Assembly (NCBI RefSeq): GCF_001905345.1
Contig: NZ_LFBV01000006.1
Coordinates: 434,001-498,000, forward strand
Direction of reading: 5' to 3'
Length of the DNA stretch: 64,000 nucleotides
Source of the DNA: Streptomyces uncialis
Lineage (GTDB): Bacteria > Actinomycetota > Actinomycetes > Streptomycetales > Streptomycetaceae
Below are positions 46,517 through 55,112 of this stretch, in pieces. The notes under the pieces were generated by a model. The model was not told where the DNA came from. It made no database searches and saw only the letters and a program-made list of their open reading frames with translations. The translations under genes were made by a program, and so were the position numbers. The number at the start of each line of letters is the position of its first letter. Position 1 is the stretch's first letter.

Positions 46517-48214
46517 TCACACCGTCGCGTCGGCGGAGGTGCGCGAGCCGCTCGCGCTGCGGGGCGAGGGCAGCTCCGCGCCCGGACCGGACGTCACGGG
46601 CTTCGCCGCGGGGGCCGGGCACTCCATGTCCCTCGGCAGCCGCAGCGCGGCCAGCGCGCCGAGCACCAGCAGGGCGGCGCTCACCGCGAGCGTCATGTGC
46701 AGCCCGTCGACGAAGGAGTCGCGCGCGGCGGTGCGCAGCGTCTCCCCCGCGCCGGGGCCGAGCCGCTCGGACACCTCGTACGCCTCCCCCAGCGAGTGGC
46801 GCGCCGCCTCCTGGGCGCCGCCGGGCACCCCGGGCAGCACGCTGAGGCCGTGTCCGTACGTCGCGTTCATGACGCTGCCGAGCAGGGCGATGCCGATGCC
46901 CGCGCCGAGCTGGTAGGAGGTCTCCCCGATGGCGGCGGCGCCGCCCGCCTGTTCCTCGGGCGCCTCGGCGAGCATCGACTCGTACGCCCCGAACAGGGTG
47001 GTCTCCAGGCCGAAGCCGAGCATCAGGAATCCGCAGAGCAGCAGACCGCGATTGTCCTGGTGGCCCATGAACGTCAGGGTCAGGACGGCGGTGGCGGTGA
47101 GCACGAAGCCGAGGGCGACCATGGTGCGGGGGCCGAAGCGCTGGAGCATCCGGGCTCCGGCGAGACCCGCGGTCATCGCGGCGACGGTGAGCGGCAGCAG
47201 CCGCAGCCCGGTCTCCAGCGGGGACAGCCCGAGGACGAGCTGCAAGTACTGCGCGGCCACGAGTTCGAGGCCGACGAGGGCGAGCATCGCGAGCACGATG
47301 CACCCGACCGAGGTGCTGAACGCGGGCCGCGCGAACAGCCGCAGATCGACCAGCGGATAGGTGCGGCGGCGCTGGCGCCGTACGAAGGTGACGAGCAGGG
47401 CCGCGCCGCCGATCAGCGGCAGGAGGGTCAGCGGGCCGCCGTCCGCGCCCTCGCCGCCCAGCTGTTTGACGCCGAGGACCAGGGCGAAGAGTCCGGCGGC
47501 GGCCATCAGCGCGCCGACCACGTCCCAGGGTCCGTCGCGGTCGCCGGTGGACTCGGGCAGCAGCAGCCGCCCGATCGGAAGGCTGATCAGCATCAGGGGG
47601 ATGTTGATCAGGAAGACGGAGCCCCACCAGAAGTGCTCCAGCAGGAAGCCGCCGACGAGCGGGCCCATCGCCGCGCCGACGGCGGCGACCGCGCTCCAGA
47701 CGCCGATGGCGAGGGCGCGTTCGCGTCGGTCGGGGAAGATCTGCCGCAGGATCGAGAGCGTGGCGGGCATGATCATCGCGCCGCCGACACCGAGCAGGGC
47801 GCGGGCCGCGATCAGTACGCCCGCGTCGTCCGCGACGGCGGCGATCGCGGAGGCCACCCCGAACAGCGCGTAGCCGAGGAGCAGCACCCGGCGGCGGCCG
47901 ACCCGGTCGCCGAGGGTGCCGAAGAGGATCAGCAGCGAGGCGCAGACCAGCGGGTACACGTCCACGATCCACAGCAGCTCGACACCGCTGGGCCGCAGGT
48001 CCTCGGTGACGGCGGGGACGGCGACGTGCAGGACGGTCGCGTCGACAGCGACGAGCAGCAGGCTGACACAGAGGACGAGCAGGACGAGCCAGCGGTTGGC
48101 GCCGGGGTCCTTCGGGTCGCCCGGCCGGGCGAGGAGCGTGTCGCGCAGCCTGCCGAGACGCTCGCCGAGCGCGTCCGCGGCTGCCCGTGCGGCGGCCGTG
48201 GTCGTCCCTGGCAT
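46517..48214 (-). CDS. DHA2-family (QacA/SmvA-like) MFS drug exporter
   Basis: A 565-residue membrane protein with about 14 helices. Motif A is LFGTLGDRVGRRRVLLLG, motif C-type sequence occurs in WSAVAAVGAAMGPLVGGFLLEHFWWGSVFLINIP, and the N-terminal D-rich start of helix 1 is VAVDATVLHVAVPAV. The position of acidic residues in helix 1 matches the QacA/SmvA group of proton-driven multidrug exporters. The cytoplasmic N-terminus (about 40 residues) and C-terminal tail are hydrophilic. The ATG has GGGAGG six bases upstream. No regulator gene adjoins; palindromes upstream may serve a distant one. Confidence 0.92.
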   Translation of the reverse strand: MPGTTTAAARAAADALGERLGRLRDTLLARPGDPKDPGANRWLVLLVLCVSLLLVAVDATVLHVAVPAVTEDLRPSGVELLWIVDVYPLVCASLLILFGTLGDRVGRRRVLLLGYALFGVASAIAAVADDAGVLIAARALLGVGGAMIMPATLSILRQIFPDRRERALAIGVWSAVAAVGAAMGPLVGGFLLEHFWWGSVFLINIPLMLISLPIGRLLLPESTGDRDGPWDVVGALMAAAGLFALVLGVKQLGGEGADGGPLTLLPLIGGAALLVTFVRRQRRRTYPLVDLRLFARPAFSTSVGCIVLAMLALVGLELVAAQYLQLVLGLSPLETGLRLLPLTVAAMTAGLAGARMLQRFGPRTMVALGFVLTATAVLTLTFMGHQDNRGLLLCGFLMLGFGLETTLFGAYESMLAEAPEEQAGGAAAIGETSYQLGAGIGIALLGSVMNATYGHGLSVLPGVPGGAQEAARHSLGEAYEVSERLGPGAGETLRTAARDSFVDGLHMTLAVSAALLVLGALAALRLPRDMECPAPAAKPVTSGPGAELPSPRSASGSRTSADATV

Positions 48215-48399
48215 GCGGTACCTCCCGGATGGTCGCTCACCCTCGGCGGACCCGCGGGAGGGGCTTCCCGCGGCGTCGGGAGTGGGGACGCTCCCGGTCC
48301 GGTCACACAGAGCGAGTGAGCGGCCAGCGTACGCGAGTCACCCGGGGCCCCGGGTGGCGGACCTCCCCCCGTCCGGGTCGGCGCGTGTGGCGTGCGCCA

Positions 48400-48443
48400 C
48401 TCGTGTCCGCCGGTGCGCCCCGTGCCGCGCCGGCGGACACGAG
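48400..48443. repeat. 14-bp perfect inverted repeat upstream of the exporter gene
   Basis: Arms CTCGTGTCCGCCGG and CCGGCGGACACGAG have a 16-base spacer. It is 186 bp upstream of the exporter start, so it is not an ordinary terminator of a gene in this window; an operator or insulator is possible. Confidence 0.7.
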
Positions 48444-48674
48444 GAGCGGGCGGTCCAAGATCGCCGGTGAGCGGCCGGGGAATTCCTGGCCGGCGGCCGG
48501 TGAACAGAATTCGTCCCGCCCATAAAGCCCGCTTGTCATAGTGCGGCGGAAATAGATGAGAAGTCCCTCATGCAATAAGGCCGATGCCGTATTGACAGTG
48601 GCAACTGAGAGGAATGCCACATCACATGGTCATCACAAAGCGAGGGATTGGACGTCGCCGGGTGCGCGCCCCTG

Positions 48675-48680
48675 TAACGT
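48675..48680 (+). promoter_or_regulatory. -10 box of a leaderless promoter for the PAP2 gene
   Basis: TAACGT ends seven bases before the GTG at 48688. A TTGGAC at 48649-48654 is a possible but rather distant -35 box. Confidence 0.5.
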
Positions 48681-48687
48681 CGATTGA

Positions 48688-49749
48688 GTGCGTACCGAAC
48701 CAAACCCCACCCGTCTGGACCGGGTGTTCGCCCGGCTGGACCGTGAGCCGGAACGACCGGCTCATGTCTCCGTACCGGGGATGAGCCGGCACAGGGTCGT
48801 CCTCTTCTCGGCGACCCTGGGCTTCTACGCCGCGATCGTCGTCGCGGTGCTCACCACGTCCTGGCTCGTGCGCCTCGACTGGCAGGTCATGTTCTTCCGG
48901 CCGTACCAGCAGTGGCCGGAGCTGCACGCCTACCTCGACTACTACGTGGTCCTCGGCCAGCGCGGCCCGACCGCCGTGATGGTCGCCGCGTGGCTGGGCT
49001 GGCGGTCGTGGCGCCAGCGCACCCTGCGTCCGATGCTGACGCTCGGGATGTCCCTGCTGCTGCTGAATGTGACGGTGGGCGCGGCCAAGCTGGGCATGGG
49101 CCGCCTCGGTCCGCACTACGCGACCGTGATCGGCTCCAACGAGATGTGGCTCGGCGGGGACATATTTCCCTCCGGGCACACCGCGAACGCGGTGGTGACC
49201 TGGGGAATCCTCGCGTATCTGGCGGCGACCCCGCGCGCCCGCCGGTATCTGTCGGCGCTGTCGGCCGTCGTCTCGCTCGGGGTGGGTCTGACCACGGTCT
49301 ATCTCGGTACGCACTGGCTCAGCGATGTCCTGCTCGGCTGGGCGGCCGGGCTGCTGATCCTGCTCGCGCTGCCGTGGTTCGAGCCGCTGGTGGCACGGGC
49401 GGAGCGCTGGCTCTTCGGACTCCGGGACACCTGGCGCCGCCGCCGCGCGGCAGCCGGTGCCCCCGCTTCCACGGCCCCCGTCGCCACACCGGACCCCGCG
49501 GACGGCCCACCGCCGGTACGCATTCCCGGTCCGGCCCAGGAGCCCGCCACGCCGGAGACCGTCGGCGCCCCGCACACCGGCCGGGCGCAGCCCCGGCCGG
49601 CGCCCGGCGGGCACACCCCGCGCCCGGACCGCGCCCCGGGCACACCCGTCGGCGGGCGGCGCGGAACGCACCACCAGGAGCGCCCGGGGCACGGCACACC
49701 ACCGGCGGCCGTACCGGCGGGCGGTCCGCCCGGCGGCACCCGCCCCTGA
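48688..49749 (+). CDS. PAP2-family membrane phosphatase
   Basis: A 353-residue protein. The core at about 30-240 has six hydrophobic helices and the three phosphatase motifs: KLGMGRLGPH (a variant of KX6RP), PSGHT and the TTVYLGTHWLSDVLLG motif with the catalytic His and Asp. The third motif lacks the usual leading SR (it reads TTVY), so activity should be checked. The likely substrate is a lipid phosphate such as phosphatidate or undecaprenyl diphosphate. The last 110 residues are a Pro/Gly/Ala/Arg tail, an unusual addition. The GTG has TAACGT just upstream and no ribosome site. Confidence 0.87.
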   Translation: MRTEPNPTRLDRVFARLDREPERPAHVSVPGMSRHRVVLFSATLGFYAAIVVAVLTTSWLVRLDWQVMFFRPYQQWPELHAYLDYYVVLGQRGPTAVMVAAWLGWRSWRQRTLRPMLTLGMSLLLLNVTVGAAKLGMGRLGPHYATVIGSNEMWLGGDIFPSGHTANAVVTWGILAYLAATPRARRYLSALSAVVSLGVGLTTVYLGTHWLSDVLLGWAAGLLILLALPWFEPLVARAERWLFGLRDTWRRRRAAAGAPASTAPVATPDPADGPPPVRIPGPAQEPATPETVGAPHTGRAQPRPAPGGHTPRPDRAPGTPVGGRRGTHHQERPGHGTPPAAVPAGGPPGGTRP

Positions 49750-49794
49750 CGGACGGCCCAGGGACAGCGGGGCACGGTACGCACAGCCCGCCCC

Positions 49795-49850
49795 GCGCCG
49801 CGAAGGCCCCGGCAAACCCCACCACGGGGTTGCCGGGGCCTTCGCGGCGC
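49795..49850. terminator. Strong terminator after the PAP2 gene
   Basis: Perfect 21-bp arms at 49795-49815 and 49830-49850 continue into an inner CCCC/GGGG pairing with one bulged base. It lies between two convergent genes. Confidence 0.9.
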
Positions 49851-49870
49851 CCTGGAGCGTCCTGGTGGCC

Positions 49871-50086
49871 TCAGCCCTTCCAGCTGCGGCGCACCACACC
49901 GTCGGCGACCTCGAAGTTCAGCCGCCCGAAGCGGTACTCCATGGTGATCAGGGCGCCCGGGGGCAGTGACCGGACGCTCGACCAGCCGCGTTCACGGGCC
50001 AGTCGCTCGGCGGACTCGGCGTCGAGACCCGCGTAGGCGGCCGGGTCGTCCTGGGGCTCTTCGGGTGTCTGCGGATTGGGTGCCAT
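49871..50086 (-). CDS. I78-type peptidase inhibitor-like small protein
   Basis: A 71-residue protein: an acidic proline-rich head (MAPNPQTPEEPQDD) then AAYAGLDAESAERLARERGWSSVRSLPPGALITMEYRFGRLNFEVADGVVRRSWKG. This order (helix, short strand, then MEYRxxRLNxEV-DGVV) is the potato inhibitor/I78 pattern. There is no signal peptide, so it would act in the cytoplasm or be misnamed. The ATG at 50086 has a weak GGCGGG site. Partners are unknown. Confidence 0.75.
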   Translation of the reverse strand: MAPNPQTPEEPQDDPAAYAGLDAESAERLARERGWSSVRSLPPGALITMEYRFGRLNFEVADGVVRRSWKG

Positions 50087-50550
50087 GCCCGCCACGTTAA
50101 CCGCGCGTCGACTCCGGCAGGGGCCGGGTCGTCCCTGCGGGGTCACGCTTGGGTCACAGGATCACGACGCCCGATTCCGCGCGGCCGACTTCTCGTAGTT
50201 GGCGGTCATACGCCATACGCATTCCTTCCCCCGGTCATCCGCCGCTATTAGCGGACTTCCGGGAAAGCACTCGGAATATCTTCGCAAGGATTCACTCCGG
50301 CCCCTTCAAGGAGGAGCGGGACGAGGCATTCCACAGCTCTTCGGAAAAGCTGAACGAGTGCCGGAGTTTCACGATTTCCCCACACAACACCCGGACGCCT
50401 TCAAGGGGTGGGGGCCGCTTCCCGCGCATCATGACGTGAGCTCCGGGAAGCCCGGAACACCATCCGTCCGGCAGCGGGCTCGGGGCCATGGCCGGTCAGG
50501 CCGGACATCCCCGCACGCGGGCCCGGTGCGGACCACAAAGGGGGCAGGCG
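50087..50550. other. Upstream region of ctaD, 464 bp
   Basis: No gene is supported. It contains a perfect palindrome CCGCTATTAGCGG (50242-50254) in a relatively A+T-rich stretch and could hold a regulated promoter of the oxidase gene. Confidence 0.5.
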
Positions 50551-52293
50551 ATGGTGACCGGCAGCGCGCGGACGGCCGAAGGGCCGCGGAGCTCCGGGGC
50601 CCCGGAGAGCGACGAGGCGGCGGGGAAGGACCGGGCGGCGCGCCGGGGGCGGCTGGTGGTCGACTGGCTGACCACGACCGACCACAAGAAGATCGGCCAT
50701 CTCTACCTGATCACGTCGTTCGTGTTCTTCCTGATCGCGGGCCTGATGGCGATGGTGATGCGCGCCGAGCTGGCCCGGCCGGGCACCCAGCTGGTGTCGA
50801 ACGAGCAGTTCAACCAGCTGTTCACCCTGCACGGCACGATCATGCTGCTGCTGTTCGCGACCCCGACGTTCGCGGGGTTCGCCAACGAGATCGTGCCGCT
50901 CCAGATCGGCGCTCCCGATGTGGCCTTCCCCCGGCTGAACATGTTCGCCTACTGGCTGTTCCTGTTCGGCGGGCTGATCGTGCTGGGGTCGCTGCTCACC
51001 CCGGGCGGGGCCGCCGACTTCGGGTGGTTCGCCTACGCGCCGCTCAACAGCGCCGAGCGCACCCCGGGGATCGGCGCCGACATATGGATCATGGGGCTGG
51101 CGCTCGCCGGGTTCGGGACGATCCTGGGCGCGGTGAACTTCCTGACGACGATCATCGTGATGCGCGCCCCGGGGATGACGATGTTCCGGATGCCGATCTT
51201 CACCTGGAACGTGCTGTTCACCTCGATCCTGGTCCTGATGGCGTTCCCGGTGCTCGCGGCGGCGCTGCTGGTCCTGGAGGCGGACCGGCGCTTCGGTTCG
51301 GTGGTGTTCGACGCCGCGAACGGGGGCGCGCTGCTGTGGCAGCACCTGTTCTGGTTCTTCGGGCACCCCGAGGTCTACATCATCGCGCTGCCGTTCTTCG
51401 GGATCGTCTCGGAGATCATCCCGGTCTTCAGCCGCAAGCCGATCTTCGGCTATGTGACGCTGGTGGGGGCGACGATGACGATCACCGGTCTGTCGATGGT
51501 GGTGTGGGCGCACCATATGTTCGCGACGGGCGCGGTGCTGCTGCCCTACTTCTCGCTGATGTCGTTCCTGATCGCGGTGCCGACCGGGGTGAAGTTCTTC
51601 AACTGGACCGGGACCATGCTCAAGGGATCGCTGTCGTTCGAGACGCCGATGCTGTGGGCGACCGGGTTCCTGGTGTCGTTCCTCTTCGGCGGGCTCACCG
51701 GTGTGATCCTCGCGTCGCCGCCGCTGGACTTCCATGTCACCGACTCGTACTTCGTCGTGGCGCACTTCCACTACGTGGTCTTCGGGACGGTGGTCTTCGC
51801 GACGTTCGCCGGGTTCCACTTCTGGTGGCCGAAGTTCACCGGGAAGCTGCTGGACGAACGGCTCGGGAAGATCCACTTCTGGACCCTGTTCACCGGGTTC
51901 CACCTGACGTTCCTGGTGCAGCACTGGCTGGGCGCGGAGGGCATGGCCCGGCGGTACGCGGACTATCTGTCGGCCGACGGCTTCACCGCGCTGAACACCC
52001 TGTCCACCATCGGCGCGTTCCTGCTGGGCGCCTCGACCCTGCCGTTCCTCTACAACGTCTGGCGGACCGCCCATCACGGCGAGCGGGTCACCGTGGACGA
52101 TCCCTGGGGCTACGGCCGTTCGCTGGAGTGGGCGACGTCCTGCCCGCCGCCCCGGCACAACTTCGTGACGATGCCGGTGATCCGCTCGGAGTCCCCCGCG
52201 TTCGACCTGGCCCATCCGGAGTTCCCCGGCGGCCCCCGGGACACCCGGCGGAGCGCTCCGGCACCCGGACCGGCGGGTCCCGGGCGTAGCTGA
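50551..52293 (+). CDS. ctaD: Cytochrome c oxidase subunit I (aa3 type), solitary copy
   Basis: A 580-residue, 12-helix protein. Heme a and CuB ligands are present: LFTLHGTIM, the FWFFGHPEVYIIALP motif with the His-Tyr cross-link pair, HHMF, and VAHFHYVVFG. The motif FEVISEII-like GIVSEIIPVF matches the K-channel glutamate region. It should be the catalytic subunit that reduces oxygen. No subunit II, III, IV or heme A synthesis gene is adjacent, unlike the usual ctaCDFE order, so this is probably a second ctaD copy that borrows other subunits. The ATG at 50551 follows AAGGGGG. The last 50 residues are a Pro/Gly/Arg tail. Confidence 0.92.
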   Translation: MVTGSARTAEGPRSSGAPESDEAAGKDRAARRGRLVVDWLTTTDHKKIGHLYLITSFVFFLIAGLMAMVMRAELARPGTQLVSNEQFNQLFTLHGTIMLLLFATPTFAGFANEIVPLQIGAPDVAFPRLNMFAYWLFLFGGLIVLGSLLTPGGAADFGWFAYAPLNSAERTPGIGADIWIMGLALAGFGTILGAVNFLTTIIVMRAPGMTMFRMPIFTWNVLFTSILVLMAFPVLAAALLVLEADRRFGSVVFDAANGGALLWQHLFWFFGHPEVYIIALPFFGIVSEIIPVFSRKPIFGYVTLVGATMTITGLSMVVWAHHMFATGAVLLPYFSLMSFLIAVPTGVKFFNWTGTMLKGSLSFETPMLWATGFLVSFLFGGLTGVILASPPLDFHVTDSYFVVAHFHYVVFGTVVFATFAGFHFWWPKFTGKLLDERLGKIHFWTLFTGFHLTFLVQHWLGAEGMARRYADYLSADGFTALNTLSTIGAFLLGASTLPFLYNVWRTAHHGERVTVDDPWGYGRSLEWATSCPPPRHNFVTMPVIRSESPAFDLAHPEFPGGPRDTRRSAPAPGPAGPGRS

Positions 52294-52365
52294 CGGGCGG
52301 ATGGGCCCGGCGGGGCCCGGTACCCCGACGGCGGGCTGCCCGGGATCGTCCGCCCCGGCGCGGGG

Positions 52366-53217
52366 TCAGCGCACGGGCGTGACCCGTACCGAGAGATCGT
52401 TGTCCTGGGTGTACAGGGCGCGGGCCTCGAACACGCCCTGCCCGGCGGCCGGCCGGACGGCGGGGTAGCCGTGGACGGCCCGGCGGTCGGCGATGTCGGC
52501 GGCCCGGTCGATGATCCGGGCGATCCGCACCCGGGGCCCGTCCGCCCCGTCCGGACACAGCCACAGGTCCCACAGTCCGGGCCGGGACATCAGTTCGGCG
52601 TACGGCACGGTGAAGACGAAGTCCCGCTGGCGCACGGTGACCCCGGCGCGTACGAGGACGGACGGATCGGCGCGTAACACCGACTCGGCGTGGGCCGCGG
52701 TGGTGGGGACGGTGCCGTACATCCGGCCGCTGACGGTGAGACCGGGGTCCGCGACCAGGAGTTCCCCGGCCTCGGCGTGCGGGGCGCGCCACCAGCTGCG
52801 CACGGACAGATTGCCGTTCTTGGTGGCGTAGGGGATACGGACGGCGACATGGCCGAGTGCGCCGCTGGGGACGCGGTCGAGCAGGGACCGCAGATCGTGC
52901 GCGCCGGGCGCCAGCCGTCTCAGCCGTCCGCCCGCGACCTGCGCGTGGACGTCCCAGCGGCCCTCGGTGAGGGCGACCCCGCTGGGCAGCGCGGCCCGCA
53001 GACTACCGCCGGAGGCGGGGGTGAGGGGCAGCCGCACCTCCTCGGCGGGGTGTCCGGAGCCCCGGCGCAGCAGCACCAGATGGGCGTCGCCGGGCGTTCC
53101 CGGGTCGCGGACGTCGAAGGTGAGGCCGCCCGCGGAGTCGGCTATGCAGTGGGCGCGGGGCGTCCGTTCCCGGCCGTCGCCGTCGGGCCGCTCGGCGGCG
53201 GGGACCAACGTCGTCAT
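52366..53217 (-). CDS. Streptomyces hypothetical, 'transferase'-annotated type
   Basis: A 283-residue soluble protein, all-beta by appearance (HLVLLRRGSG, VRLPLTPASGGSLRAALPSG, LTEGRWDVHAQVAGG, then NGNLSVRSWWRAPHAEAGELLVAD and repeated again as TQDNDLSVRVTPVR). The two NxNLSVR/NDLSVR segments suggest an internal repeat. I do not know its activity; similar genes often sit beside glycosyltransferases in streptomycetes. The ATG overlaps the stop of an upstream short frame (ATGA), which looks like the end of a collapsed glycosyltransferase gene. Confidence 0.65.
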   Translation of the reverse strand: MTTLVPAAERPDGDGRERTPRAHCIADSAGGLTFDVRDPGTPGDAHLVLLRRGSGHPAEEVRLPLTPASGGSLRAALPSGVALTEGRWDVHAQVAGGRLRRLAPGAHDLRSLLDRVPSGALGHVAVRIPYATKNGNLSVRSWWRAPHAEAGELLVADPGLTVSGRMYGTVPTTAAHAESVLRADPSVLVRAGVTVRQRDFVFTVPYAELMSRPGLWDLWLCPDGADGPRVRIARIIDRAADIADRRAVHGYPAVRPAAGQGVFEARALYTQDNDLSVRVTPVR

Positions 53218-53432
53218 ACGGGACGTGCCTCTCTGTGGACGGCTCTCGGGACGGCGCCGCCCGGGTCAGGGGCGGCGGGCGGGACGCTCCCGGTGCGGCG
53301 GGCGCGGTGCGGGACGGCTCGGCCGGGGAACGCGTGGCGGACGGGTGCGGTGCGGGTCGTGCGGAGTGTGCGGGCTGTGTGGAGTGTGCGGGCTGTGCCG
53401 TGGGCGTGCTGGGTCGGGAAGGAGATGTGCAT
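53214..53432 (-). pseudogene. Probable relic of a glycosyltransferase gene, in-frame internal deletion
   Basis: An ATG at 53432 has a strong GAGGAGACGCGG site. The 72-codon frame begins MHISFPTQHAHGTARTLHT. Streptomyces glycosyltransferases coupled to this neighbour begin, from memory, MHISFLLHNAYGIGGT. After that the frame turns to Arg/Thr/Pro-rich repeats and stops exactly overlapping the next start (ATGA). The outer ends of a gene thus seem kept and the middle lost. It could instead be a short coupling ORF. Its central part is encoded by an 18-bp repeat near 53360-53395. Confidence 0.5.
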
Positions 53433-53556
53433 CCGCGTCTCCTCTCCCCCTCTCTGCGGCTTTCCGTCGGCCCCCGTACGGCGGACCGTCCGGGCGGTTT
53501 CCAAGGATTGACCAGGCTTTCCCGGTCTCTGCCGTTCCCCCGCTCTCCTCCCGCTT

Positions 53557-53582
53557 GGGACGGTTCCCCGCCGAACCGTCCC
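53557..53582. repeat. 10-bp inverted repeat, loop of 6
   Basis: Arms GGGACGGTTC and GAACCGTCCC flank CCCGCC. It may be an operator or a leader hairpin of the leftward transcript. Confidence 0.7.
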
Positions 53583-53789
53583 GCTCCTCCGCCTACCGTA
53601 GGTTTGGAATCGCTCCCACGTCGTCCGCTCGGCGAGGAACATCATCTTGTGCTGCAAGAGTTGCCTGATCGATAGCGCCGGACGGGAACCATTCCCGCGA
53701 CCGGCGCGCGCCGGTACCGCCTGACGGACGATAGGCCAACCCGGGGTACCCCGAACAGATGCCCCGCACGCCCGGCCGCGGGCATGCGG

Positions 53790-53823
53790 ACGGCCCCGCC
53801 TCCGAGCCCAGGGGCGGGGCCGT
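53790..53823 (-). terminator. Terminator after the Rpf-like gene
   Basis: Perfect 11-bp arms (ACGGCCCCGCC and GGCGGGGCCGT) with a 12-base loop, 20 bases beyond the stop codon. Confidence 0.8.
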
Positions 53824-53843
53824 GCGTGCGGGGGGCGACCCGG

Positions 53844-54575
53844 TCAGATGTCGAGTCGCTGGCCCGGCACGATCAGATGCGGGTCGGCGCCGATGACCCG
53901 CTGGTTGGCGTCGTACAGCCGTCGCCAGTCGGTGGCGTACCGCTCGGCGATCGCGCTGAGCGTGTCGCCGTCGCGGACGGTGTGGTGGCCGCGGCTCGCG
54001 CCGCCGGCGGCCCGCTCCGGGGCGCGCGGGGCGGCGGCCGGGGCGGTGCGCTGAGAGGTGTTCGCGGCACGGGGCGCGGAGCGCTCGCCGTCGGACGGGG
54101 GCGCGGCGGCGGAACCCGGGGCGGCCGGCGCGGGCGCGGCGGGGGCCGCGGGCCTGGCGGGCGCGGGGGCCGCGGGCTTCGGGGCGGCGGGGGCGGGGGG
54201 CTTCGCGGCGGAGGGGGCGGCGCCGGTCGCTCCGGCGCGGGCCGAGCACACGGGCCAGGCGCCCCAGCCCTGGCCGCGCTGCACCTGGGTGGCGACGGCG
54301 ATCTGCTGGGCCCGGGTGGCCCGGTCGGCGGTGGGGGCGTAGGCGGTGCCGCCGTAGGCCCGCCAGGTGCTCGCGGCGAACTGGAGCCCGCCGTAGTAGC
54401 CGTTGCCGGTGTTGATGGACCAGTTCCCACCGCTCTCGCACCGGGCGATACGGTCCCAGACCCCGCCGTCGGCGGCCTGGGCGGTGCCCGAAGCCGCGAG
54501 CAGCCCCAGCGGGGCGAGCAGCGCGGCCCCGGCGAACGCGGCGATCCTGCGGGTGGAAACGGGATGTCCGGACAT
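53844..54575 (-). CDS. Resuscitation-promoting-factor-type secreted muralytic protein with LysM
   Basis: A 243-residue secreted protein. The signal peptide ends SGTAQA (about residue 34). The Rpf domain follows at once (DGGVWDRIARCESGGNWSINTGNGYYGGLQFAASTWRAYGG) with the catalytic Glu in CESGGNW. An Ala/Pro linker (about 115-190) leads to a C-terminal LysM (HHTVRDGDTLSAIAERYATDWRRLYDANQRVIG). Rpf proteins cleave peptidoglycan during spore germination. AAAGGG precedes the ATG. A long structured leader is upstream. Confidence 0.93.
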   Translation of the reverse strand: MSGHPVSTRRIAAFAGAALLAPLGLLAASGTAQAADGGVWDRIARCESGGNWSINTGNGYYGGLQFAASTWRAYGGTAYAPTADRATRAQQIAVATQVQRGQGWGAWPVCSARAGATGAAPSAAKPPAPAAPKPAAPAPARPAAPAAPAPAAPGSAAAPPSDGERSAPRAANTSQRTAPAAAPRAPERAAGGASRGHHTVRDGDTLSAIAERYATDWRRLYDANQRVIGADPHLIVPGQRLDI

Positions 54576-54790
54576 GAGGTTCCCTTTCCGAAGCCCCGGG
54601 TTCCCCCAAGATGTCGCGGGCTCCCTCACGCGTTCGGCGTGCGGAGGCCCGTTCCACCCCGTCCGCCACCCGGCGCTGGGCGCCGGGCTCGCCGGTCGAA
54701 CCGGCTGGTGGACATTCCCGAGTGGTGCTCGGTGCACCGCCGAGGAACCTAGGGAAGCGGACGGTCCGGCATCAACCAACGGCCTGTCCC
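54576..54790 (-). promoter_or_regulatory. Structured 5' leader of the Rpf-like gene, possible riboswitch
   Basis: On the minus strand the leader forms CCCGGCGC-CCA-GCGCCGGG (54669-54687) and GCCGGT-CGA-ACCGGC (54691-54705), then GGCGGACGGGGTGGAACGG and CTTGGGGGAACCC. Rpf genes in Streptomyces can carry a c-di-AMP (ydaO) riboswitch, which has a similar GGACGGGGGAACC box. I could not find the ACAGCTAACC part of that consensus, so the identification stays tentative. Confidence 0.35.
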
Positions 54791-55112
54791 GCCAGGCCAG
54801 TCCATAGTTACCCCGGGTAGCGGCGTTTTCCGGTCAACCCCTTCTTCGTCCCATATCGGGATTTTCCCGCCACCCGGCCAACCGGCCTGTGACTCACTTC
54901 ACCGGCTCAACACACCTTGGACGTAAACAAGTTGACGCGGTGTAGCCGGATCGGCGGCCCATCTCACGCTCCGCTCCGGATGGTTCGATTCCGTTGACCG
55001 CCGGGCGTGACCATGGCCACAGCTTCCCCGTTGTCCCTGTCATGAGCCGGGGACCGCCCGGCACGGGCCGGGAGCCACCCGGCGACGCACACAGAGATCC
55101 CGAGGAGCCACC
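54791..55112. other. Divergent intergenic region, about 320 bp
   Basis: It lies upstream of the Rpf leader and of the plus-strand gene at 55113. A TTGACG at 54929-54934 is a possible -35 box. No gene seen. Confidence 0.4.

Larger units (their letters stand above)
48215..48687. other. Divergent intergenic region, 473 bp
   Basis: It separates the exporter from the PAP2 gene. It holds a hairpin GTGGCG-TG-CGCCAC (48387-48400), a 14-bp inverted repeat (48400-48443), a TTGACA at 48592-48597 followed by GTGGCA...TGCCAC (48598-48620), and the PAP2 promoter. No gene is supported. Confidence 0.5.
53433..53843. other. Intergenic, 411 bp, with hairpins
   Basis: It is upstream of the glycosyltransferase relic and downstream of the Rpf gene. 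A hairpin GGGACGGTTC...GAACCGTCCC lies at 53557-53582, 125 bases before the relic's start. No gene seen. Confidence 0.5.
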
